DNA of 64,000 nucleotides from Rubripirellula reticaptiva (GTDB lineage: Bacteria > Planctomycetota > Planctomycetia > Pirellulales > Pirellulaceae): positions 1,026,115-1,090,114 of the forward strand of contig NZ_SJPX01000005.1 of NCBI RefSeq assembly GCF_007860175.1, written 5' to 3'. Under the pieces are notes generated by a model. The model saw only the letters and a list, made by a program, of their open reading frames with translations, was not told where the DNA came from and did not search any database. Shown in pieces: positions 35,518 to 45,555 of this stretch. The position numbers and the translations under genes are program-made. How positions within the stretch are numbered: position 1 is the stretch's first letter; every line of letters starts with the position of its first letter.

Positions 35518-38517
35518 ATGGCTAAACGAAACAACCGCCTACGAACGCCTCGCCTCGAAGTCCGCCGTCGGCTAACGGTTGAACATTTGGGTGACCGCCG
35601 TGTCCTAGCGGCTATTACAGGCGAAGTTTTTGAAGATCTGAACGGTTCGCTACGAAAAGACGACGGCGAATTGGCGGCGGCAAGCCGACTGGTTTACATC
35701 GACGCGAATTCGAACGAAGTCCTTGACACCGGTGAGCTCACCGCCGTGACAGACTCAAGTGGAGCGTTCCGGTTCGACAATTTGGCCGACGGCAACTACT
35801 CCGTTCGCCTGTATAGCGGAACTGAATCGCAGACCCAGACGATTCCGATCCAGCCCCAACTCGTTCGATTTGTCATCACGATTGATGACGCTAGCGATGT
35901 AGTCTTTGGCGATGACTTTTTCGTCACCGCGACGGCCGGTTCGGTGGTCACAGCGTATCCCGATCAATTGGGCGTTCACTCGGTCAGCGTTGGTCAGGAA
36001 CTCCGATCACTGCAGGCGATGCCCGACGGCCGTATCTTGTTGGTGGGGTCCGACACGACCAACACGACGTCGTGGATTTTCGATCCCGTGACACGCATGG
36101 CTACACCGGTTTCACTCCAAGACACATCGGGAGCCACGGTCACATCGCCAACGGGATGGGGATCCCTGTTGCTAAACGACCAGGGCCTCGGCGTGATCTT
36201 GCCGCAAATCGCAAACCCAGCGACGGCAAGCCCCTATGCCGTTCGCTCGATCGACGCTTCCGACCCAACTTCGGGCATCGAGGTCACAACGACCTCGACC
36301 ATCGTCCCCGCCGACACAAAGGTATTGTCATCGGCAACGGGTGTTCGAACCGTTTTTGCATCGGAAGGTGCCACTGGATTAGAGTTATCGCTGTGGAGCA
36401 ATTCGGCGGCCACGTTGATCACGACGACCCCGATCGAAGTCCCCAGCACGACTGAGATGCTATCGTTCGATGACGACGCAGGCATTCTAGCGCTGCGAAC
36501 TTCGGGTGGCGGATTCAGCATCCATGATGTCGACGCAGGCTTTGCAACGCTGTATTCCTTCGATTCGGGAACGGCCGTGATGATCGACGCCGAACGTGAC
36601 TTGCTGTTCACGTACTCGAGCGACGATTTCAAACTGCGGATGCTTAGCCTGACCGATGCGACGGTGTTATTCGAGATGCCTGTTAGCCTGACCACGATCG
36701 GCGACGTCACCAAGCTTGTTCGCGGTGATTCGCCCAATGCGATTGTCGCCGTCGGCACCGCCGGCGTGCAACAAGTTCGACTCGACGTGGCATCCGGAAA
36801 TCAAGTCACGATCACCGGCGGCGTCGATGCAGACCCGATACTGTTTGGCATCAAACCCCACGGCACTAACTCGGCCCCTAGCTATAATCCGATTCCGTCA
36901 TTCACTGCCACCGAAGACCAAACGCTAACGCTCGCTGCACCTGCGGCTCTTGCTGGCGCAACCGATCCGGATGGCGATTCGTTCATCGTGTTGCAGATGG
37001 ACCAGGCGGCCAACGGGACCGCAACGATCCAAATCGACGGTTCACTTTCCTACGTTCCCAATCCTGATTTTAGCGGCACCGACACGGTCACCGTGACACT
37101 GAGCGATGGCCGCACGGCATCAGCGCCGATCTCGCTGACGTTCAACGTCCAGGCCGTTCCGGACGAGCCGACAGGGATCGAAATCGACATCGATCCAGTC
37201 CCCGAAAACCTGCCCGCCGGCACGCCCATAGGCGGCATCAATGTCATCGACGTTGACGGCGGTGGTGGACATGTCATCTCGATCGACGATCCGCGATTTG
37301 GCGTCGATGGCGGGGACATCATCTTCATCGGTGGCGACATCAACTTCGAAGCCGAACCGTTGATCCCGCTTGTGGTCAGCGCGACCGATTCCGAGACAGG
37401 CACAACCGTTACCGAATCGGTGTCTGTGCGGATCACGGACGCCAACGACCCGATCACTGGCATCACCCCGACCGAAGCCTTCGTGCTTGAAAACGCCCCG
37501 GGTGATGTCGTGACCGAATTGAAAGTTCTTGACGAAGACGAGGAACAGTTCCATACGTTCACCGTCGATGATGAGCGATTCATCGTCGAGAACTTCGACC
37601 TGCGTTTGGCCGACGGAGTGTCGGTCGATTATGAAACCGAACAAGTCATCGTGGTCAACGTGACCGCAACCGAAGTCGGTACCGGCGGAACGTTCACGCA
37701 AGCGATCACGATCACGGTCCGCGACTTGGTCGAGCAACCGGTCGGGATTGCATTGACTAAAGATTCCGTTGTCGAACTAACCGAAGGCGACGAGGTCGGC
37801 GATGTCCTTGTCGACGGTGCTGCCCCCGATCCGCGACTTGACGTGACCGTCGACGATTCGCGTTTCGAAATCGTCGGCTCGACCTTAAAGTTGAAAGAAG
37901 ACGTGTTTGTCGAACGAGCGATCCAAACAGAGATCCAAGTCACGATCAGCGTCAGCGACCCCAACGGGGAATTGGCAACCGTCGAACAAGATTTCGTGAT
38001 CCAGGTCCTGCCAAACGAAACTCCGCTGCACAACCTTAACGACCCCTATGACGTCAACCATGACGGTTCGGTGTCGGCGTCCGACGCGTTGGCGATCATC
38101 AACTACTTGAACATTTACGGCCCCGGGCCAGTCGGTTCCGGCGGGATGGAATACTGCTACGACGTGAACGCCGACGGATTCATCACGGCGCTTGACGCGT
38201 TGCTTGTTCTGAACCGATTGAGTCAGACTTCGTCCGGCACCGTGGGCGGCGAAGGCGACGGCGAGCAATCACCTGCACCGGCGCAAACTCCACGTCCCGA
38301 AGGCGAACAGTTGGCGACGGACCTAGCGTCCGATTCACAAGACACCGCGACACGATTTGACTTGTCGTCACCCTCGAAAACCCGCGACGCACTGTTCGTC
38401 CAATGGCAACAACGAGATGAGCGTCCGGATGACTTTGCCGATTTCGCAAACGAAGCAACTTCGGCAACCGACCAGGTCGACGAGTCGTTAAGATTGTTGT
38501 CGGACGAAACCGCCTAG
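35518..38517 (+). CDS. Large extracellular protein with SdrD-B-like, cadherin-like and dockerin domains
   Basis: 999 residues. The N-terminus (RTPRLEVRRRLTVEHLGDR followed by RVLA) is the planctomycete export-type motif. Then come an SdrD B/CNA-B-like domain (GEVFEDLNGSLRKDDGELAA, FRFDNLADGNYSVRL), a long region of short beta repeats, a tandem cadherin/Big-like domain (DPDGDSFIVLQM, GSLSYVPNPDFSGTDTVTV), repeated segments ending PLVVSATDSETGTTV, and a dockerin with two Ca-binding loops (DVNHDGSVSASDALAIIN and DVNADGFITALDALLVLN). It probably sits on the cell surface or is secreted for adhesion or matrix assembly. No cohesin partner is visible in the window. Confidence 0.85.
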   Translation: MAKRNNRLRTPRLEVRRRLTVEHLGDRRVLAAITGEVFEDLNGSLRKDDGELAAASRLVYIDANSNEVLDTGELTAVTDSSGAFRFDNLADGNYSVRLYSGTESQTQTIPIQPQLVRFVITIDDASDVVFGDDFFVTATAGSVVTAYPDQLGVHSVSVGQELRSLQAMPDGRILLVGSDTTNTTSWIFDPVTRMATPVSLQDTSGATVTSPTGWGSLLLNDQGLGVILPQIANPATASPYAVRSIDASDPTSGIEVTTTSTIVPADTKVLSSATGVRTVFASEGATGLELSLWSNSAATLITTTPIEVPSTTEMLSFDDDAGILALRTSGGGFSIHDVDAGFATLYSFDSGTAVMIDAERDLLFTYSSDDFKLRMLSLTDATVLFEMPVSLTTIGDVTKLVRGDSPNAIVAVGTAGVQQVRLDVASGNQVTITGGVDADPILFGIKPHGTNSAPSYNPIPSFTATEDQTLTLAAPAALAGATDPDGDSFIVLQMDQAANGTATIQIDGSLSYVPNPDFSGTDTVTVTLSDGRTASAPISLTFNVQAVPDEPTGIEIDIDPVPENLPAGTPIGGINVIDVDGGGGHVISIDDPRFGVDGGDIIFIGGDINFEAEPLIPLVVSATDSETGTTVTESVSVRITDANDPITGITPTEAFVLENAPGDVVTELKVLDEDEEQFHTFTVDDERFIVENFDLRLADGVSVDYETEQVIVVNVTATEVGTGGTFTQAITITVRDLVEQPVGIALTKDSVVELTEGDEVGDVLVDGAAPDPRLDVTVDDSRFEIVGSTLKLKEDVFVERAIQTEIQVTISVSDPNGELATVEQDFVIQVLPNETPLHNLNDPYDVNHDGSVSASDALAIINYLNIYGPGPVGSGGMEYCYDVNADGFITALDALLVLNRLSQTSSGTVGGEGDGEQSPAPAQTPRPEGEQLATDLASDSQDTATRFDLSSPSKTRDALFVQWQQRDERPDDFADFANEATSATDQVDESLRLLSDETA

Positions 38518-38573
38518 CATTTGCGTTTCGCGGTTCGGACGTCCATCCTCCCCACGCACCGAGAACCCGCGTT

Positions 38574-39344
38574 ATGCCACGATGTTTTTTTGCCTTTTTG
38601 ATGTTGGCCAGCTTGATGACGGCTGGGGGCAATGCCCAGGCGCACCAGTATTACGAAGTCCGCAGCTATCTTTTGGGCGATAAAAGCGATGCTGGGGCGA
38701 TCGACCAGTATCTTGAAAACGCGTTGCTGCCCGCCCTAAAACGTCAAGACATTGGCCCCGTCGGCGTGTTCACCAACTCGGCCGACGACAAAACGGGCAG
38801 TGCTCGGATCGTCGTTGTCATCCCTTACGAAAGCGCCGACCAAATCGCTAGCGTCGAAGCAGCCGTGCAAGCCGATTCGCAGTTCCAAGCTGACGCGAAA
38901 GAGTATTTGGATCGCGGCCCAGGAAATTCACCCTACGGGCGGATCAGCAGCGAATTGCTGGTCGCGATGGACTGCATGCCCGAGCTCAGCGTGGACGCCG
39001 ACTCACTTTCCAACAAGGACCGCGTCTTCGAACTGCGTCTCTATGAAAGCCCCAACGAACGACTCGGTCACTTGAAAGTTGAAATGTTCAATGCTGGCGA
39101 AGTGCCGATTTTCTTGGACTGTGATATCCAACCGATCTTCATCGGCCAAGCCGTCGTCGGACCACAAACGCCAAGCCTGACGTACTTGACGACCTACCCA
39201 AGCGAAGCGGCACGCAACGAAGCGTGGAAGGCATTTGTGAAGCACCCTGACTGGGCCGTTTTGAAGGTGGTACCAAAGTATCAAGGCACCGTCAGCCGCA
39301 TCGACAAGTTCGTCTTGGTGCCGAAGCCCTATTCGCAGATGTAA
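38574..39344 (+). CDS. Exported NIPSNAP-like protein
   Basis: 256 residues with a signal peptide (CFFAFLMLASLMTAGGNAQA). Two ferredoxin-like alpha/beta halves of the NIPSNAP family follow: HQYYEVRSYLLGDKSDA in the first and RVFELRLYESPNERLGHL in the second, each followed by a beta strand with a GVF or QAV-type turn, and the ending YQGTVSRIDKFVLVP. NIPSNAP proteins are small, widespread and functionally obscure; planctomycetes have many exported ones. The stop codon lies inside a 16-base tandem repeat. The upstream dockerin protein gene ends 56 bases before. Confidence 0.8.
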   Translation: MPRCFFAFLMLASLMTAGGNAQAHQYYEVRSYLLGDKSDAGAIDQYLENALLPALKRQDIGPVGVFTNSADDKTGSARIVVVIPYESADQIASVEAAVQADSQFQADAKEYLDRGPGNSPYGRISSELLVAMDCMPELSVDADSLSNKDRVFELRLYESPNERLGHLKVEMFNAGEVPIFLDCDIQPIFIGQAVVGPQTPSLTYLTTYPSEAARNEAWKAFVKHPDWAVLKVVPKYQGTVSRIDKFVLVPKPYSQM

Positions 39345-39381
39345 CTGGTCGCAGATGTAACCGGACGCAGATGTAACCGGA
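39334..39381 (+). repeat. Three 16-base tandem repeats across the NIPSNAP gene stop
   Basis: The unit CGCAGATGTAAC(C/T)GG(A/T) occurs three times in direct succession at 39334-39349, 39350-39365 and 39366-39381. The first copy contains the last codons and stop of the NIPSNAP gene. It is followed at once by an inverted repeat CGGCAA-GTCGG-TTGCCG (39382-39398). Confidence 0.85.
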
Positions 39382-39509
39382 CGGCAAGTCGGTTGCCGAC
39401 GGACAAGTTTCACTAGGCGTCAAATCTGACGCCAAAGTGTTTGATTTATGGGCGTTTTCCGACGCTGTGTGTCTGTCCGCCCGTCTTCGACTGCGGTACG
39501 ATTTCGCCC

Positions 39510-42137
39510 ATGACACCGATGATGAAACAGTACCATGAGGCCAAAGCAGCGTGCGGCGACGCATTGCTGTTTTTCCGCATGGGTGACTTCTACGAATTGT
39601 TTTTGGACGACGCTAAAACCGCCGCAGGCGTGTTGGGATTGAACCTGACCAGCCGCGACAAGGACAGCGATAACCCGACCGCGATGGCAGGGTTCCCGCA
39701 CCATCAACTTGATTCGTATCTGCAAAAACTGATCCGCGCCGGATACCGGGCAGCCGTCTGTGAACAGATGGAAGATCCCAAGACCGCAAAGGGCTTGGTC
39801 AAACGCGAAATCACTCGAGTCGTCAGCGCCGGCACATTGACCGACGACGGATTGCTTGATCCTCGCGAAGCCAATTACGTCGCGGCGGTCTGCTTGCACC
39901 GTGACAAAAAGAAATCCAAAGACAACATCGAACCGCTCGTGGGCATCGCCTGGGCCGAACTTTCCAGCGGCCGTTTCGAGGCCGGTACGTTCCCCCAGTC
40001 GCGGATTGAAGACGAACTTGCTCGCATCGGCCCTGCTGAAGTCATCTATCGCGAAGACGATGCGCAGTTCTCCCCCGACACGACTGCCCCTTGGTCATGG
40101 ACGTCGCGTCCGGCGTGGTCCTTTTCCGAAGACGCTGCCAAAGAAACTCTGTGCAAACAATTCGCGGTTAGCTCGTTGGAAGGATTTGGTTTCGAATCCG
40201 ACGACGTGGCAGCCGTCCGCGCTGCCGGCGCGGTGCTGACCTATTTGCAAGAAACTCAGCGGCGTGACCTCGATCACTTTCAAAGCATCGCGGCGCACCA
40301 CCAAACCGGTTTTCTGCAAATCGATGCAGCGACTCGGCGCAGCCTTGAATTGACCCGGACAATCCGCAGCGGTTCACGCGAAGGATCGTTGTTAGGCGTG
40401 ATCGACCGAACCTGCACGCCAATGGGTTCGCGGATGCTGGGCGACTGGATCGCCGCCCCGCTGATCGACCCGGCGGCGATCGGCGCGCGACTGGACGCGG
40501 TTGATGAATTGGTTGGCGATGCAAAGCTGCGTTCGCAGGTACGCGAGACATTGAAGGAAACCTTTGACCTGACTCGATTGCTGGGACGGATCGCAACCGG
40601 ACGCACCGGACCTCGCGATTTGCAGCAAGTCGCGCGGACGCTGGCAAGCTTGCCGAAACTAAAGGCTCGCTTGTCGGATCGATCGAGCGAGCGACTGACG
40701 TTTGTCGAGTCACACTTGCACCTGTGTCCTGAACTGCGATCGCAACTGGAATTGGCGCTCGCGGACGAGTGTCCACTGTCGGCTGTCGACGGCAACTTCA
40801 TCCGTCCAGGATTCAGCGAAGAACTGGACGGACTACGAGAACTTGCCAAGGGTGGCAAGCAGTGGATCGCGGAGTACCAGCAACGCCAGATGGACGAAAC
40901 CGGCATCGCTATGAAGGTCGGTTACAACCGAGTGTTCGGTTACTACCTAGAAGTCACCAACGCGCACCGCGACAAAATCCCCGAACACTTCATTCGCAAA
41001 CAGACGCTGAAGAACTGTGAGCGATACATTACCCCGGAACTAAAAGAGTACGAAGAGAAGGTGTTGTCGGCGGACGACAAAGCCGCTTCGTGCGAGCAAC
41101 TGTTGTTTCAAGAACTGCGTGCGAACACCCATCGCCATTTGTCGATCCTTGGCGAGGTTGCCGTCGCGATCGCCGAACTTGACGTGTTGGCATCGCTGGC
41201 CGAAATTGCCGTGACACGTCGCTGGGTTCGTCCCGTGATGACCGACGATTCGATTCTGAAAGTCGAAGGCGGTCGGCATCCGGTACTGGATGTCACATTG
41301 CCGCAAGGCGAGTTCGTCCCGAACGACTGCATCCAGTCGCCCGAGGCCGGCATGATCCTGCTGATCACTGGTCCCAACATGGCGGGAAAGAGCACCTACA
41401 TTCGGCAGGTTGCCCTGATCACATTGCTGGCTCAAGCCGGCTCGTTTGTTCCGGCCGAGAGTGCTGAAATCGGAATCGCCGACCGCATTTTTGCTCGTGT
41501 CGGCGCTAGCGACGAACTCAGTCGCGGACAAAGTACGTTCATGGTCGAGATGGTCGAAACGGCCCGGATCCTCAATACCGCGACCTCGCGAAGTCTGGTG
41601 ATTTTGGACGAAATTGGTCGCGGAACCAGCACCTATGACGGGCTGTCTTTGGCTTGGGCGATCACCGAACACCTGCACGAACAAATCGGCTGCCGAACTT
41701 TCTTTGCCACGCACTATCACGAGCTAACCCAACTCGAAGAATCGCTGCCGCGAGTGACGAACTTGAACGTGGCCGTCAAAGAGTGGAACGAAGAAGTGAT
41801 CTTCCTGCACCGAATCGTGCGAGGCGGTGCCGACAAGAGCTACGGCATTCACGTCGCTCGGTTGGCCGGCATCCCAACGTCGGTGAACGAGCGCGCCAAA
41901 GATGTGTTAGCGCAACTGGAATCCGACCACCGCGACGCGCTCGATCGTCCAACGATTCAGTCGCCGACCGCCGCCCCGTCAGACCCAAACGGCAAATTTC
42001 AATTGACGTTGTTCGGTTTCGCCGATCACCCGTTGATCGAGCAGGTCGAAAAACTGGACGTCAATGCGATGACGCCGATCGAAGCGTTGCAGTTCCTGCA
42101 GAATGCACAACAGTCGATGAGCAATAAAAAGTCGTAA
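39510..42137 (+). CDS. mutS: DNA mismatch repair protein MutS
   Basis: 875 residues from ATG 39510 (MTPMMKQYHEAKAACGDALL), the typical MutS start; a longer frame begins at 39441. The mismatch-contacting Phe-x-Glu is F27-Y28-E29 in MGDFYELF. The ATPase domain has Walker A GPNMAGKST near residue 621, Walker B region VILDEIGRGTSTYDG, and FFATHYHELTQLE. Clamp and lever regions between are of normal size. MutS recognises mispairs and recruits MutL, which is not in the window. The short C-terminal tail has no obvious beta-clamp motif beyond QLTLFGF, which is the usual one. Confidence 0.96.
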   Translation: MTPMMKQYHEAKAACGDALLFFRMGDFYELFLDDAKTAAGVLGLNLTSRDKDSDNPTAMAGFPHHQLDSYLQKLIRAGYRAAVCEQMEDPKTAKGLVKREITRVVSAGTLTDDGLLDPREANYVAAVCLHRDKKKSKDNIEPLVGIAWAELSSGRFEAGTFPQSRIEDELARIGPAEVIYREDDAQFSPDTTAPWSWTSRPAWSFSEDAAKETLCKQFAVSSLEGFGFESDDVAAVRAAGAVLTYLQETQRRDLDHFQSIAAHHQTGFLQIDAATRRSLELTRTIRSGSREGSLLGVIDRTCTPMGSRMLGDWIAAPLIDPAAIGARLDAVDELVGDAKLRSQVRETLKETFDLTRLLGRIATGRTGPRDLQQVARTLASLPKLKARLSDRSSERLTFVESHLHLCPELRSQLELALADECPLSAVDGNFIRPGFSEELDGLRELAKGGKQWIAEYQQRQMDETGIAMKVGYNRVFGYYLEVTNAHRDKIPEHFIRKQTLKNCERYITPELKEYEEKVLSADDKAASCEQLLFQELRANTHRHLSILGEVAVAIAELDVLASLAEIAVTRRWVRPVMTDDSILKVEGGRHPVLDVTLPQGEFVPNDCIQSPEAGMILLITGPNMAGKSTYIRQVALITLLAQAGSFVPAESAEIGIADRIFARVGASDELSRGQSTFMVEMVETARILNTATSRSLVILDEIGRGTSTYDGLSLAWAITEHLHEQIGCRTFFATHYHELTQLEESLPRVTNLNVAVKEWNEEVIFLHRIVRGGADKSYGIHVARLAGIPTSVNERAKDVLAQLESDHRDALDRPTIQSPTAAPSDPNGKFQLTLFGFADHPLIEQVEKLDVNAMTPIEALQFLQNAQQSMSNKKS

Positions 42138-42165
42138 CAGCTCGAATCCTTTTACCGCAAACTTG

Positions 42166-42966
42166 CTACCAAGCGATTGGCACTTTCAGACCGTCGTAGG
42201 CCAAGTCGATTCCGTCCGGCAATTCTCGCGTGGTGGTCTGGTGATCGAGATCGTGCGAGATGTGGGTTAGCCATGTTTGACTGGCTCCGACTTGCCGCGC
42301 GACTTCAACGGCCTGCTCGACATTGAAGTGCGTCGGGTGCGGCTTGTGACGCAGCGCCCCAACGACGAACGTTTTCACACCCTGCAATCGCTCGATCGAT
42401 GACGGCGGGATCTCATTGGTATCGGTGCAGTACGCAAAGTCGCCGATGCGAAAACCGAGCACGTTGAAGTGCGGGCCATGTTTCAGAGGGATCGGCATCA
42501 CCGAAACGCCCAGCACGTCAAACGCATCGTCGGGACCGATTGTGCGACATTCCAGTTGCGGCGTCGCGCCGGGATGCGTCGGCGTTCGCTCGGTGAACGC
42601 GTAATCAAACGACTTTCGAATGCGTGCTTCAACGTGCGGCTCACAGTACAGTGGCACCGGACCGCCCAACCGAAACGGAAACAGTCTTAAATCGTCGAGC
42701 CCAAACAAATGGTCGGCATGTTCATGAGTGAACAATACGGCATGGACCAGCGGAATTTTCTCGCGCAAGAGCTGCGTCCGCAAATCAGGCGGCGTGTCCA
42801 CCAAGATCGTTCCACCATCGGTTTCGATCGTGATCGCGCATCGCGTTCGGTTGTTGGTCGGGTCGCTGCTCTGGCACACTTCGCAGTCGCACCCGATCGC
42901 CGGGACACCGACGCTAGTTCCGGTCCCCAAGAACGTCACAAAACCGCTGCGGGAATCTTTGGTCAT
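42166..42966 (-). CDS. Metallo-beta-lactamase-fold hydrolase, PhnP-like
   Basis: 266 residues. The fold signature FTHEHADHLFGLDDL holds the metal ligands His81, His83, Asp85 and His86; later ligands lie in LKHGPHFNVLGF and TDTNEIPP, with a final His in LTHISHDLDHQ. The N-terminal GTGTSVGVPAIGCDCEVCQSS contains the Cys pair that binds a structural metal in PhnP and its relatives. PhnP cleaves cyclic phosphoribosyl phosphates; related proteins act as other phosphodiesterases. No phosphonate genes are nearby, so the substrate is uncertain. It converges on mutS with 28 bases between stops. Confidence 0.85.
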   Translation of the reverse strand: MTKDSRSGFVTFLGTGTSVGVPAIGCDCEVCQSSDPTNNRTRCAITIETDGGTILVDTPPDLRTQLLREKIPLVHAVLFTHEHADHLFGLDDLRLFPFRLGGPVPLYCEPHVEARIRKSFDYAFTERTPTHPGATPQLECRTIGPDDAFDVLGVSVMPIPLKHGPHFNVLGFRIGDFAYCTDTNEIPPSSIERLQGVKTFVVGALRHKPHPTHFNVEQAVEVARQVGASQTWLTHISHDLDHQTTTRELPDGIDLAYDGLKVPIAW

Positions 42967-43198
42967 TAAAAGTCACTGAAATTCGGTCCGAGAAGCCCCT
43001 TGGCCGTAGACGCCTGATTCTGCGATACTCTCGGGCTTCGAAACAGGACCCAACAACGATTCCACCGTCATTTGAAGGCCTAATCACTCGGTAGAACGGT
43101 GCCCAGTGGTGATTTTGCCGCCCCCCAACCCATTCTGACCAACGCGTGAACTTCGCGTTTTTCAACTTAAAACATCAAATACGAAAGAATCTTGCTCT

Positions 43199-44134
43199 AT
43201 GAAGATGATCAAAAACTTTTCGCCCGGCTCGCTTGGCATCAACGGCCGTCAAACTGAATTGCTGGAATTGGCGCTGACTTACGCGTTCAACGGCATCGAC
43301 ATCGACATGCACGAAATGCTGCGTCGCAGCCAACGTACCGATGTTGCCGACGCAGCGAAGTACCTCGAAGCTGCTCGCAAGGCATTCAAGATCCGCATCG
43401 GCGGTTTCGACCTGGGCATCGATCTAGACGCCGACGAAGACACTTTCACCGCCGCACTGACCAGCCTGCACCCGCTGGCCGAATTGGCAAAAGAACTCGG
43501 CATCAAGCGTGCTTACACTCGCGTCCCCGCCGCCACCGATCGTCTGCCCTACCACGAATATTTCGAAGTGCAGCGCACGCGATTGGGCCAAATTGCTGAC
43601 TTACTAGCCGTTCGCGAAATCAAGCTGGGCGTTGGTTTCTCGGCCGGCAAAGAATTGGAAGAGGGCAAGCAATTCCCATTCATCCGTAACGTCGAAGGCT
43701 TCATCGCGTTGGTTCGAGGCGTCGGGTCGGCAAACATCGGCTTCTACGTCGACACCTGGGATTGGGTGGTTGGTGACGGAGCTCTGGATCAATTCAGCGA
43801 ATTGACTGCCGCCGACATCGTCGCGGTTCGCTTGTGCTCGCTGCGTCCCGAAAGCGATCCTGCGACCGCAGCTTCGAACGAACGAGTCGTTCCGGCTCAA
43901 GAAGGCCTGCTGGATCACGTCAAGGTGATCCAACACTTGGTCGCCATCAATTTCGAAGGCCCTGTCAGCCCCGGTGCATCGGGCGCCAGCTACAAAGGTC
44001 AAACTCGCGAGAGCATCGTGCAACGTGCTCAAGTCGCTCTGGACGAAATCTTCGTCGCAGCCGGCCTGACCGTCGCTCCGCTGCCGAAGGACCTGATCGA
44101 AGACATCCCTTACGAACCCAACCCAATCGGCTAA
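43199..44134 (+). CDS. TIM-barrel sugar phosphate isomerase/epimerase-like protein
   Basis: 311 residues without a signal peptide, so cytoplasmic. Xylose-isomerase-like barrel features: FNGIDIDMHEMLRR, IRIGGFDLGIDLDADEDTFT, KLGVGFSAGKELEEG, IGFYVDTWDWVVGDG, VAVRLCSLRPE. The usual metal-binding glutamates of the family are hard to place, so an altered or lost catalytic centre is possible. The gene appears monocistronic, with a strong terminator 45 bases after its stop. Confidence 0.8.
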   Translation: MKMIKNFSPGSLGINGRQTELLELALTYAFNGIDIDMHEMLRRSQRTDVADAAKYLEAARKAFKIRIGGFDLGIDLDADEDTFTAALTSLHPLAELAKELGIKRAYTRVPAATDRLPYHEYFEVQRTRLGQIADLLAVREIKLGVGFSAGKELEEGKQFPFIRNVEGFIALVRGVGSANIGFYVDTWDWVVGDGALDQFSELTAADIVAVRLCSLRPESDPATAASNERVVPAQEGLLDHVKVIQHLVAINFEGPVSPGASGASYKGQTRESIVQRAQVALDEIFVAAGLTVAPLPKDLIEDIPYEPNPIG

Positions 44135-44180
44135 TGAGCATGAGCTCTGACGACGCTGAGTTGAGTTAACATGAAACGAA

Positions 44181-44218
44181 AAACGCAGGCCAGGTTGAAA
44201 CTTGGTCTGCGTTTTTTT
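44181..44218 (+). terminator. Rho-independent terminator after the TIM-barrel gene
   Basis: A 14-base stem (44181-44194 with 44201-44214, including two G-U pairs) closes a TTGAAA loop and ends in seven T residues at 44212-44218. It lies just before the convergent HEAT-type gene. Confidence 0.88.
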
Positions 44219-44242
44219 GTTGAGTAAGACTCAATCGCGATT

Positions 44243-45493
44243 TCAGCGCAGTTCAAGTGCTTTGCGAATTCGCGTTGCCACGTGCGGATCGGTTTCTTCG
44301 ATCATCAATTTTTGCAGATGGCTTTTCGCCGCTGCGTCGTTCATCGTTGCGATCACGGCAACAACTCTTAATCGCACATCGCGGCTCGTATCGCGGCTCA
44401 TCATGAACAACCACGGCCGCGGATCAATCGACGGCTCTGCAGCGATCATGTCGACCAGTTGCATCCGCGTCGGCACATCGGCGGCAGAGATCCGTGTTGC
44501 GAGCGACAGCTCGCGCTCGGTATAGCCGCGCGACATCAGTTCTAGCCGAGCCTGTTCGCGAAGCTTGTTTTGGTCGCTGGCCAACCAGTGAATCACCGAC
44601 ACGTCGTCGTACGCTTCCATCGGCGTCGACACAATCGTGTCCTCGACGACCGGTGCGATCGATTGGGCGGGCTGGACGTGATACACCGTCTCGCGTGGTG
44701 CGACTGGCTTTTCCACCACCACCGGCACGTACTCGTCAATGTCGCGAAGCTCGACTTCTGCGTCTGGCGGAAGCGGCTGCAATCGCATCGACGCTGACTT
44801 GTAGATCGACGCCGACGGCGGATTCGTTTCTTCTTCGATCGTTTGAACTGGCAACGGGCGACTGCGGACCTGCAACCGCTGCGGTGACATCGGATCGAGT
44901 GGTTTGTCAGCCAGGACACTAGGTCCGGGGCGTCCCGACAACGTCAACATCTCAAGTGTCTCGTTCGCGCTGGCATACAGATCGCGAGACGGCGAGTCCT
45001 CGCGTGTCACGAAATCCGAAATCGTTTGCTGCAGCAGTGATGCCGCCCAACCGGTTCGATCGTCCGAAATCCGCGGAGCGATCGACTCGACCGCCGCGAC
45101 AAGTTCGCGATGACGAGTCTGCTGGGTTGCCACATCCAACACCGTCCAATCGTTTTGCAGTCCGTGCAGCAATTCAAACGCACTTCGCGCCACCTCGATA
45201 TTTTCGTTGGTCATCGCCTCAACCAACGGAACAATCGCAGGCGTTCCCATTTCGGCTAGCTGGACCAACCGAGATTGCTGTTCGAGCGCACCGACCGAAT
45301 CAAAATCGCTAAGCAGTCGATGCAGCAAGAATCGCTTGCTGCCGAAGCTGATTGCCAGCACGATTGCAAAACAGACGGCCACCAACACCAAGAACTTCAG
45401 CGATGACCAAAGTGCCGTACGCCGGGGTCGAACAGGTGCCTGTCCGACCATCGCGAAAGGATTAGGAACGTTTGAAAAATCGGCGGAATTCAT
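44243..45493 (-). CDS. Membrane-anchored HEAT-repeat-like protein, unknown function
   Basis: 416 residues from ATG 45493; a TTG at 45553 would add 20 and put the start 2 bases after the upstream gene. One transmembrane helix (SLKFLVLVAVCFAIVLAI) near residue 35. Helical repeats follow (MGTPAIVPLVEAMTNENIEV, ARSAFELLHGL), then a Pro-rich linker and a second helical-repeat region at the C-terminus (PWLFMMSRDTSRDVRLRVVA, HLQKLMIEETDPHVATRIRK) typical of HEAT/PBS-type repeats. It should be a protein-binding scaffold facing the periplasm. It lies downstream of a lipoprotein gene and probably shares its transcript. Confidence 0.78.
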   Translation of the reverse strand: MNSADFSNVPNPFAMVGQAPVRPRRTALWSSLKFLVLVAVCFAIVLAISFGSKRFLLHRLLSDFDSVGALEQQSRLVQLAEMGTPAIVPLVEAMTNENIEVARSAFELLHGLQNDWTVLDVATQQTRHRELVAAVESIAPRISDDRTGWAASLLQQTISDFVTREDSPSRDLYASANETLEMLTLSGRPGPSVLADKPLDPMSPQRLQVRSRPLPVQTIEEETNPPSASIYKSASMRLQPLPPDAEVELRDIDEYVPVVVEKPVAPRETVYHVQPAQSIAPVVEDTIVSTPMEAYDDVSVIHWLASDQNKLREQARLELMSRGYTERELSLATRISAADVPTRMQLVDMIAAEPSIDPRPWLFMMSRDTSRDVRLRVVAVIATMNDAAAKSHLQKLMIEETDPHVATRIRKALELR

Positions 45494-45555
45494 GTCGTTT
45501 TTGCCTGGGTAATTGCTGGGCCGATTGTCGGCGTAGCGGCCCACTCGAGGCAAGA

